Origin: an uncultured bacterium
GTDB lineage: Bacteria > Verrucomicrobiota > Lentisphaeria > Victivallales > Victivallaceae
Assembly: GCA_900551245.1 (NCBI GenBank)
Contig: URVC01000001.1
Coordinates: 153,753 to 217,752 of the forward strand
Direction of reading: 5' to 3'
DNA length: 64,000 nt
Part shown: positions 45,801-52,973 of the stretch, piece after piece
How positions within the stretch are numbered: the first letter of the stretch is position 1
Layout of the letters: every line of letters begins with the position of its first letter
The notes under the pieces: generated by a model
The model's input: only the letters and a program-made list of their open reading frames with translations
The model's database searches: none
Told to the model about the DNA's origin: nothing
Translations under genes and position numbers: made by a program

Positions 45801-46375
45801 TTCATGTCGGCATAATCGAGCAGCTCAACCTTCTGGAATTCGTGCGAAGTACGGAATCCGTCGAAGAAGGCGAGGAAGGGGATTTCGCTTTCGAGCGTGG
45901 CCAGATGGGCGACCAGCGCGAGGTCGTGGGTCTCCTGGATGCTCGCGGCGGAGGTCATCGCGAAGCCGGTGGCGCGGCAGCTCATCACGTCGGAGTGGTC
46001 GCCGAAGATCGACAGCGACTGGGCGGCGAGCGCACGGGCCGAAACATGGAAGACGGTCGGGAGCATTTCACCGGCGATCTTGTACATGTTCGGAATCATC
46101 AGCAGCAGCCCCTGGCTGGCGGTGTAGGTGGTGGTCAGCGCACCGGCGCAGAGAGAGCCGTGCACTGCACCGGCGGCACCGGCCTCGGACTGCATTTCGA
46201 CGACCTGAAGCGTTTCGCCGAACATGTTCTTCTGGCCCTGGCTCGCCCAGGTGTCAGCGTACTCTCCCATCGTCGAAGACGGGGTGATCGGGTAGATCGC
46301 CGCGACTTCACTGAAGGCGTACGCTACGTAAGACGCAGCGTAATTGCCGTCGATGGTCTGCATTTTCTTTGCCAT
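42848..46375 (-). CDS. nifJ: Pyruvate:ferredoxin (flavodoxin) oxidoreductase
   Basis: 1175 residues, the full length of the single-chain enzyme. It oxidises pyruvate to acetyl-CoA and CO2, reducing ferredoxin, in the cytoplasm of anaerobes. Domains in order: pyruvate-binding domain from YVAYAFSEVAAIYPITPSST near 15; gamma domain in the middle (GGDGTVGSNKNSVKIIGDHT near 430); two [4Fe-4S] ferredoxin motifs, CIQCNQCVMACP near 687 and CTGCGVCVETCP near 742; proximal-cluster cysteines in CAGCGETPY near 810; and the TPP site with GDGWAYDIGFGGLDHV near 970 and EVYSNTGGQASKSTP. GGAGG precedes the ATG. It is monocistronic, bounded by its own terminator, and divergent from the Gfo/Idh/MocA gene. Confidence 0.97.
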   Translation of the reverse strand: MAKKMQTIDGNYAASYVAYAFSEVAAIYPITPSSTMGEYADTWASQGQKNMFGETLQVVEMQSEAGAAGAVHGSLCAGALTTTYTASQGLLLMIPNMYKIAGEMLPTVFHVSARALAAQSLSIFGDHSDVMSCRATGFAMTSAASIQETHDLALVAHLATLESEIPFLAFFDGFRTSHEFQKVELLDYADMKSLLDMKYVERFRNRALRPEAPYAKMAAQNPDVYFQGRETTNATYDALPGIVQKYMDKVAALTGRQLHLFDYVGAPDADRVIVAMGSGCETIEEAIGYLNAKGEKLGLLKVRLYRPFAADVFVKAIPATAKKIAVLDRCKEPGSLGEPLFLDVKAALADRKDVTVIGGRYGLASKEFTPSMVLAIYKHLAGKCTSNFTVGINDDVTHLSLPIDEVIVTEPAGTTACMFWGLGGDGTVGSNKNSVKIIGDHTDKYVQAYFVYDSKKSGGITVSHLRFGDKPITSEYTITAPNFVACHNSAYIGRYDMLAGIVDGGTFLINSELPADKVFESFTRDMQETILKKHVKVYTIDALKLALEIGSAKYVSTIMQTCFFKLANIIPADDAINYIKAGIEKKFKKKGDEVVKQNQMCVDRALAMLQEVKVPASLDGVAAFEAVETITPEMGTFANTLMKPILHQQGDNIPVSAMSYDGSMPTATSQYEKRGIAPSVPKWDPSKCIQCNQCVMACPHAAIRAKLIREADLAGAPATFQVVDAKAVKEPGLKFRLQVFIEDCTGCGVCVETCPAKEKAISMTHTPDERAAGQDANVEFFLSLPDNVLGGTNPATVKGSQFLRPYFEFSGACAGCGETPYVKLVSQLFGNRMIVANATGCSSIYGGSFPSLPYCKDKQGRGPAWANSLFEDNAEYGFGMRIAVDKNREQLMSNIKRIQELGVCCDTMKGLLDYAVANWESTSDEAIENQKKIGELLPTAIEKSEGEQKAIYQKMLELKDYFVDKSVWILGGDGWAYDIGFGGLDHVVAQNRNVNILVLDTEVYSNTGGQASKSTPIGAVALFANSGKRLTKKNLGFMCMSYGNVYVASIAMGANRQQALTAIREAEAHKGPSIILAYAPCIAHGINMTKSQTEAKRAVEAGYWPLYRYNPANEKPFTWETKEAISSFQDFIRSENRYKALYKTAPADAEDLFARAEADAKRRMDFYKNLGEVMK

Positions 46376-46414
46376 GATTCCTCCATTGGTTAATAAAGTA
46401 AAGGTCGATCCCTT

Positions 46415-46420
46415 ATTATA
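46415..46420 (-). promoter_or_regulatory. -10 element of nifJ promoter
   Basis: A perfect TATAAT reads on the minus strand 39 bases upstream of the nifJ start, inside an A+T-rich 260-base divergent region. No good -35 box is visible at standard spacing, so an activator or alternative contact may be used. Confidence 0.4.
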
Positions 46421-46636
46421 AGGTATAGATACAAATCATGCCTTCACAAATAATGTTACTGAATTTACACCACATTCGTGATTTTTTCAACTCTTTGAAC
46501 GAGTTTTCACCCAATTTTCACATTTTCCCGGCTGATTGCCGAAAAATCCATAAAATTCGGAATTTTTTCCATTCCCGAGTTGTTGAATCCCGCTATATTA
46601 AGCACTGAACCATATCTCAAACAGGAGGATTTCACC

Positions 46637-47835
46637 ATGGATATGCGGCGAATCGGAGTGATCGGAGCTTCGGGCCGTGGAAACATCGCGGACTATGCCC
46701 ACATTCCGGATGAGGGATTCACCCTGGTTGCCGGGGCAGATCTCTATCCGGAGGGACGCGAACGCTTCCTCAAACGGCAGGAGAAGCTTCACAACACTCC
46801 CCATGTCTACTCCGACTACCGGGAAATGATCGAAAAGGAGCATCTCGACGGCGTCATCATCACCACCCCCGATTTCCTGCACGAGGAACACGCGGTGTTC
46901 GCCCTGGAGCATGGAATCCCGGTCTATCTGGAGAAACCGATGGCGATTTCCATCGAAGGATGCGATCACATTCTGGAGACCGCCTATCGCCACCGCACAA
47001 AACTGGTCATCGGCCACAACATGCGCTACATGGCCTTCACCCGCAAGATGAAGGAGATCATCGACGCCGGGACGATCGGTGAAGTCAAGACCGTCTGGTG
47101 CCGCCACTTCATCAGCTACGGCGGCGACGCCTATTTCCGCGACTGGCACGCCGCACGACGTTACTCCAACAGCCTGCTGCTCCAGAAGGGGGCGCACGAC
47201 ATCGACATCATCCACTGGCTGGCGGGCGGCTACACCAACCTGACCGTCGGTTTCGGCAACCTCTCGGTCTACGACAAACTTCCGCGCCGCGCCGCTTCGG
47301 AAGCCCGCATCAAGGAGGGAATCTCCTCGGTCTGGACCAACTACCACTGGCCGCCGATGGAGCAGAAGGACATGTATCCGGAAATCGAGGTGGAAGATCT
47401 CAACATGATCAACATGCGCCTCGACAACGGCGTGCTCGCCTCCTACCAGCAGTGCCACTATACGCCGGACGTCACGCGGAACTACACCGTCATCGGCACG
47501 AAAGGACGGCTGGAGAACTACGGCGACTACACCAGCAGCATTCAGGTGTGGACCCGCCGCAAGGACACCTTCCGGCTGGAGGGTGACATCACCTACCGGA
47601 TTGAACCTTTCGACGGGCCGCACGGCGGCGCTGATCCGCTGATCGTGCGCAGCTTCCTCGATGCCATCCGGGGGAAATACGATGTCTGGTCTTCGCCGCA
47701 GGCGGCGCGCAACAGCGTCGCGGCAGGATGCTGTGGCGCTGAATCGATCCGTTCCGGCGGAATGCCGGTCGCAGTGCCGCCGCTGCCGGAACATTTGAAA
47801 AACTTTGACTTTACACGTGCAGAAGAGGTGAAATA

Positions 47836-47836
<1 letters not shown>
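46637..47836 (+). CDS. Gfo/Idh/MocA-family NAD(P)-dependent dehydrogenase
   Basis: 399 residues from the ATG at 46637, with AGGAGG upstream. The Rossmann motif is IGVIGASGRGNIADYAH near 6, and the catalytic Glu-Lys-Pro motif is at 99-101 in VYLEKPMAIS. HDIDIIHWLAGG near 195 has the second-domain active-site Asp and His. Such enzymes oxidise or reduce sugars, inositols or sugar nucleotides. The next gene, a sugar-nucleotide epimerase, overlaps by one base, suggesting that both act on the same sugar pathway. Exact substrate unknown. Confidence 0.88.
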
Positions 47837-48759
<923 letters not shown>

Positions 48760-48774
48760 TTCACACGTTCCCCG

Positions 48775-48806
48775 CTCCGGCCGGCTTCTCCGCGCCGGAG
48801 TTTTTT
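48775..48806 (+). terminator. Rho-independent terminator after the epimerase
   Basis: CTCCGGC pairs perfectly with GCCGGAG around a 12-base loop, followed by six T. It begins 16 bases after the epimerase stop. Confidence 0.88.
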
Positions 48807-48920
48807 ACGGCAAATTATTTAAATTTTCCATATATTAAGGATAATAAAATTATTTTTCAATTCGTTATTCTTTCGAAGCGATCCGGATGGACGGATCAAC
48901 AACAGAGAAAGGAAACGATC

Positions 48921-49307
48921 ATGAAGAACACGATTCAAATTCTGTCGATTCTCGGAGCCGCAGCACTCTTCACTCTGCCGGTATCGGCAGGAGGCCCGCC
49001 ACATCACAATGAGGGAGTCGGACTGGCGACGGACATTGTCCGGCTGGTCAAGACGATCCTCGCCCCGCCGCCGGCGGTGGTGGTGACGCCGCCAGTAGTG
49101 ACCGCCCCTGCCCCGGTGGTGGTGACGCCGCCGGTGGTGACCGCCCCGGCACCCGTGGTGGTGACGCCGCCGGTAGTGACCGCCCCGGCTCCCGTGGTAG
49201 TGACGCCGCCGGTCTGGACAGCTCCGCCGCCGCGGTATCTTCGCGCCCCGGGCCCGCCGGCTCCTCCGCATGGCCCCCATCGGGGCGGACATGGCGGACG
49301 ACGCTGA
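48921..49307 (+). CDS. Secreted Pro/Val-repeat protein
   Basis: 128 residues. A signal peptide (IQILSILGAAALFTLPVSAG) is followed by a short helical stretch, then four copies of a 13-residue unit VVVTPPVVTAPAP, the last one altered to VWTAPPP, and a Gly/His/Arg/Pro-rich tail ending GGHGGRR. The repeat would form an extended, stiff stalk or coat segment. AGAAAGGAAACG precedes the start. The gene has its own terminator and stands alone. No family is recognised; a cell-envelope or spacer role is inferred from composition only. Confidence 0.7.
   Translation: MKNTIQILSILGAAALFTLPVSAGGPPHHNEGVGLATDIVRLVKTILAPPPAVVVTPPVVTAPAPVVVTPPVVTAPAPVVVTPPVVTAPAPVVVTPPVWTAPPPRYLRAPGPPAPPHGPHRGGHGGRR
49077..49232 (+). 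repeat. Four tandem 39-base repeats
   Basis: In-frame tandem units start at 49077, 49116, 49155 and 49194. Copies 1-3 differ at a few third-codon positions; copy 4 is degenerate at its end. The multiple of three means copy-number changes keep the reading frame. Confidence 0.9.
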
Positions 49308-49325
49308 AATCCGTCTCCGGCCTCC

Positions 49326-49360
49326 AACCCGGAGCCTGGAATCAGGAATCCGGGTTTTTT
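49326..49360 (+). terminator. Rho-independent terminator after the repeat protein
   Basis: AACCCGGA pairs with TCCGGGTT around a loop that has its own small CCTG/CAGG pairing, followed by a run of T. Confidence 0.88.
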
Positions 49361-49446
49361 GTATCTTTTCCGGGAAACTGTGCTGGCCATCCTTCGAAAG
49401 CGAAACTACATTATACGCAAAATATTTCAGCTGACAGGAGGCCGCC

Positions 49447-50673
49447 ATGCGCAAACCGGAGTATTGTTCCACCTTTCTTCCGCCGGATGTCCACCCGGCA
49501 CCGGAGTTGTACCGGTCGGGGGATGCATTTGTCATCAGCCGGAACAGCTCCTCAGCCGTGATGGCGGCACACATTGCCGGATTCTCACTCGATGAAAGTC
49601 CGGCGTTCCGCTTTCAGGCCGAAGCGGAGGTCGATTCCGCGGCGCCGCCGGAGAGCGTCGGTGTGGTGGCGGACTGGTTCACTGCCGGCGGGAAACTCAT
49701 CGCCCGGGACTATCTCGAACGGGAAATTTCCGGGCAGAAGCGCCGTTTTCACCGGGTTCTTCCGCGTCCGGCGGAAGCGGTCCGGGCGGAACTGCGGATG
49801 TTCAGCCGCTGGATGAATCAGCCGGTCCGTTTTTTCCACCCCGCGATGGAGGGGTGTGTCATCCCGCCGCGTACACTGCGGCTGATTGCGACGAAAATCG
49901 ACCCGCCGCGCCCCTCCACCGAAGAAGCGAATCTCCAACTCGCGGAACAGCTGTTCGACCGTCTGGCGGCGGCGGGAGAGCATCCCGATCTCATTCTTCT
50001 GCCGGAAAATCTCAATACGCGCAGCACGCCCGGCCTCCCGTGCCGGAAAGCGCAGACGATCCCCGGAGCGTGGAGCGAATTTCTGGCGACCCAGGCGAAA
50101 CGTTTCCACTCCTACGTCGTCACCACCCTCGCCGAACGGGAGGGGGACGACCTTTACAACACGGCAATCATTCTCGGCCGGAACGGAGAGCTGGTCGGCA
50201 AATACCGCAAGGTTCATCTGACGCTCAGCGAAGCGGAAGCGGGCTTCCTGCCGGGGAATGAGTTCCCGGTGTTTCCGCTGGACTGCGTCCGCGTCGGAAT
50301 CGCGACCTGCTGGGACAACTGGTTCAGCGAAAGCGTTCGCCACCTCGCGCTCAACGGTGCGGAACTGGTGCTCTTTCCGCTGGCCGGGGACGGGGATAAA
50401 ACCCACTGGCGGCACATCTGGCCGGCGCGGGCGATGGACAACGGAATTATTCTCGCCTCCTCGATCTCCCAGGGGGAGGCAAAGGAGCCGACCCCGGCGC
50501 AGATCCTTCTGCCGGACGGCTCCGTTGCGGCGGAAACGCGGGAAAATCCGGGCTACGCCGCGGCGACGCTCGATCTCAACCGGCGCTGCCTCACCTACTG
50601 GCTCTCGGTCGGCCCCGCCTTCGGCGAAGGAGCGAGCCTCTACCGCCTCGAACGGCGCGCCAGCGTCTATTGA
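49447..50673 (+). CDS. Carbon-nitrogen hydrolase (nitrilase superfamily) with N-terminal extra domain
   Basis: 408 residues, GGAGG upstream. Residues 1-140 are an extra beta-rich domain resembling a carbohydrate-binding sandwich; the hydrolase core follows. The catalytic triad is Glu187 (LLPENLN), Lys255 (KYRKVHL) and Cys288 (IATCWDNWF). Members cleave amides or nitriles; the extra domain suggests an amide on a sugar or a bulky substrate. No signal peptide. It stands alone between a terminator and the regulator at 50884. Confidence 0.87.
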   Translation: MRKPEYCSTFLPPDVHPAPELYRSGDAFVISRNSSSAVMAAHIAGFSLDESPAFRFQAEAEVDSAAPPESVGVVADWFTAGGKLIARDYLEREISGQKRRFHRVLPRPAEAVRAELRMFSRWMNQPVRFFHPAMEGCVIPPRTLRLIATKIDPPRPSTEEANLQLAEQLFDRLAAAGEHPDLILLPENLNTRSTPGLPCRKAQTIPGAWSEFLATQAKRFHSYVVTTLAEREGDDLYNTAIILGRNGELVGKYRKVHLTLSEAEAGFLPGNEFPVFPLDCVRVGIATCWDNWFSESVRHLALNGAELVLFPLAGDGDKTHWRHIWPARAMDNGIILASSISQGEAKEPTPAQILLPDGSVAAETRENPGYAAATLDLNRRCLTYWLSVGPAFGEGASLYRLERRASVY

Positions 50674-50709
50674 TTACCGGGAAATCAGCTCCGATGGTGA
50701 ACTTCTGTC

Positions 50710-50726
50710 AACATTGAAACAATGTT
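50710..50726. promoter_or_regulatory. Perfect inverted repeat upstream of GntR-SBP regulator
   Basis: AACATTG and CAATGTT flank a 3-base AAA centre. It lies 100 bases upstream of the -35 box and in a non-coding A+T-rich stretch. It could be the operator of the adjacent GntR-type regulator or of another factor. Confidence 0.4.
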
Positions 50727-50825
50727 ACGATTTAAAAATTGTCATTTTTTATCATTGCTTTACAAACAGTAAGATCTTTATTTATTGAAAATCAAAAAAA
50801 AAGGCTGTTTTTTTTAGTTTTATGC

Positions 50826-50853
50826 TTGACATTATTACGATTATCACTATAAT
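50826..50853 (+). promoter_or_regulatory. Consensus sigma70 promoter of the 50884-57307 operon
   Basis: TTGACA at 50826-50831 and TATAAT at 50848-50853 with a 16-base spacer; both boxes are perfect. The start codon follows 30 bases later with CAGGAG between. Confidence 0.82.
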
Positions 50854-50883
50854 TAATTACAACAGCAGGAGACAATAAAACCG

Positions 50884-52227
50884 ATGGATAAACTGCAATT
50901 TGCAAGAGAAAGTATTCTTCATCGTATTGAACGCGGTGAATTTTCCGCTGAAGCAAAATTGCCGGCGGCAATGAAATACAGCGAAACCGCCGGCATCTCT
51001 TTCGGCGTTGTGCAACTTGCATACAACTCACTGATCCGCGACGGCATACTCTACAGTATCCCCCGCCAGGGAACTTTTGTACGGAAGGATTGGCGGAATC
51101 GAATTCTCCCCGGCTGTATCCAAACCTACCGACCTGTCTGGCTGGACCTTTTAAAACCTTTAAAAGAAGAGACACCGGAACTTTTTTTGAGCAAAAGTTT
51201 TCGTGAGGGAGCATTTGAAATCCGTTTCAGCAATGATACCCAGCTTCATGCAGGGGAATACCTTGATCTGACGGAGTTCTTCGAGGCGGAATTCCCTGAT
51301 AAGAATGACTTTTTTTTGGAAAAAATTGAGCAGTTTCGTTCGAGAGACGGTAAGTTATTCGGCATACCGCTGATTTTCTCTCCCTGGGTCATTTGTTATC
51401 ACCCTGATCTTATCGCTGCAGCGGGCGCCCCGGAACCTCATCCCGGCTGGAACTGGGAGGAGTTTCTGAACCTGATTCGCCTCCTGCGCCGAAATCTCCC
51501 CTCCTCCTTATCGTTTCGGTTTGTGCCTTCCTCCTCTGTCTGGATGAACTTCTTTCTCCGTGCAGGAGGAGAAATCATGGGAACCCGGGAGGAAGGTTAT
51601 CCCATATTACTTGACAAAGCGGCTTCTGTTGCCGCCCTGAACCGATTGCAGGAACTCCATGATGCCGTTGGCCCGGAAAACGATTCGTCATTCAATTATC
51701 GGGAAGCTTTTCTAAGAAAAGAGACAGCAATGATTGTCGGCACCCGGCAGGATGCGGCGTTTCATAACCCTTACCCCTGGAAATGTGTGCCGCTGCCAGT
51801 GATACCCGGCGGCAGAGAATGTATGCGCATAGGAGGAGATCTCTTCTGCGTTCGTCGTATCGTCAATGATTTCCACCTTGTCCAAAAGTTACTCAAATAC
51901 CTTTTTTCACAGCAGCTGCAAGATCGTCTCGGAGCTCTCGGATACGGTATCCCTATTCGGCGCAGTTCGGCAATCCGAAGCTTCAACGAGCACGATCCTC
52001 GCGACATGGTGTTTCTCTCAGAGATGGCCAAGATTCACCCCCTCAACCATTTCGCCTGGCCGGAACTTCAAACCCTGATCAATCATGCATTGCCGCATAC
52101 CTGGCTGCATCAGGAATCGCCGGCAAAAATAACCAGTGAAGTGGCCAATGTTCTGCGTACCATTATCCGTTATGAATACAACCCTTTTTACCATAAACAG
52201 GAGAACTCTCATGACCGGAATCACTAA
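50884..52227 (+). CDS. GntR-type DNA-binding domain fused to ABC solute-binding-protein domain
   Basis: 447 residues. Residues 5-68 are a GntR winged helix (LHRIERGEFSAEAKLPAAMK, GVVQLAYNSLIRDGILYSIP, RQGTFVRK). Residues from about 100 to the end have the pattern of a family 1 extracellular solute-binding protein: SRDGKLFGIPLIFSPWVICY, GWNWEEFLNLIRLLRR, FLRKETAMIVGTRQ, and GYGIPIRRSSA near 365. No signal peptide, so the binding domain is cytoplasmic and would sense a sugar ligand directly. It is the first gene of its operon; the pseudopilin start overlaps its end by 17 bases. Confidence 0.82.
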   Translation: MDKLQFARESILHRIERGEFSAEAKLPAAMKYSETAGISFGVVQLAYNSLIRDGILYSIPRQGTFVRKDWRNRILPGCIQTYRPVWLDLLKPLKEETPELFLSKSFREGAFEIRFSNDTQLHAGEYLDLTEFFEAEFPDKNDFFLEKIEQFRSRDGKLFGIPLIFSPWVICYHPDLIAAAGAPEPHPGWNWEEFLNLIRLLRRNLPSSLSFRFVPSSSVWMNFFLRAGGEIMGTREEGYPILLDKAASVAALNRLQELHDAVGPENDSSFNYREAFLRKETAMIVGTRQDAAFHNPYPWKCVPLPVIPGGRECMRIGGDLFCVRRIVNDFHLVQKLLKYLFSQQLQDRLGALGYGIPIRRSSAIRSFNEHDPRDMVFLSEMAKIHPLNHFAWPELQTLINHALPHTWLHQESPAKITSEVANVLRTIIRYEYNPFYHKQENSHDRNH

Positions 52228-52945
52228 TCGCGTTCCCCTCTGTTATTCCAAGCGGAATACAGCTCGGAGGAGATGGTGTATTTTTTTCACTCTCATAGAA
52301 CTTCTTATTGTTATTGCAATCATTGCGATTCTGGCGGCCATGCTTCTCCCGGCATTGCAGCGCAGCCGGGAAAAAGCCAGAAAAATCGCCTGTGTCAGCC
52401 AGTTGAAACAGCTCGGATTCTACAGCAATCTCTACACCGACAACTATGATGGTCGCCTTTTCGCCACCAATATGCCGAGTTCCCTGCTATCCGGGACCCG
52501 AATCTGGGTCCGTTATGACAGCAATCCGATGGTCAATGGTCTGAACGTCTCCCGGGAGATTATAGAATCGCTGTTGATCTGCCCAGCTGACGCCTCTCCA
52601 GCACCAAACGGTCTGAACGATCCGCCCGGCTACTACAGTTACGGCTACAACGGCACACTCGATTATCGTAAAATCGGGAAACTCAAAAATCCGTCCCGTC
52701 TTTGTGTAATCGGCGATTCCGCGCTGGATCCCGCGGACAACAGTGGAGCACCATATTTCATCAGCTTTTCCGCAGCCTATCGCCAATACCTGCTCTACGG
52801 CGCCCTCCGGCATCAGAACAAGCCTAATGTACTTTATCTTGACTGGCATGTAGGACAACCGGCAGATACGCGGCAACTTGCCGGCCCCAGCGTAAATTCC
52901 AATGCGCCGGATTTTAAAATATTCTGGTATTACAAAATGGATTGA
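52211..52945 (+). CDS. Pseudopilin (module 4)
   Basis: 244 residues from the ATG at 52211 (AGGAGA upstream), overlapping the regulator gene by 17 bases. A 26-residue basic leader precedes FTLIELLIVIAIIAILAAML with Glu5; Phe precedes the cleavage site. The C-terminal motif reads H-QNKPNVLYL-D-W, so Trp replaces the Gly of H-X9-DG. The SLLICPADASPAP segment matches the Cys-Pro region of the other copies. It is followed by the FAD oxidoreductase after 28 bases and the secreted beta-helix protein after that. Confidence 0.88.
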   Translation: MTGITNRVPLCYSKRNTARRRWCIFFTLIELLIVIAIIAILAAMLLPALQRSREKARKIACVSQLKQLGFYSNLYTDNYDGRLFATNMPSSLLSGTRIWVRYDSNPMVNGLNVSREIIESLLICPADASPAPNGLNDPPGYYSYGYNGTLDYRKIGKLKNPSRLCVIGDSALDPADNSGAPYFISFSAAYRQYLLYGALRHQNKPNVLYLDWHVGQPADTRQLAGPSVNSNAPDFKIFWYYKMD

Positions 52946-52973
52946 ATACGTTGGAAACGCCTGGAATCCCATC

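Noticed and set aside
43124..46393. A 1089-codon open frame on the plus strand, antisense to nifJ
   Set aside because: It mirrors the strongly coding nifJ gene; its sequence is rich in Arg, Val, Asp and Gly with no domain, as expected for the complementary strand of a G+C-rich gene.
49077..49232. Possible CRISPR-like array
   Set aside because: The units are contiguous, without spacers, and are in-frame coding repeats of a Pro/Val protein.
50780..50820. A-run / GGCTG / T-run as a terminator after the nitrilase-family gene
   Set aside because: The possible stem is A:T only apart from the centre, with no stable G:C pairing; not convincing.
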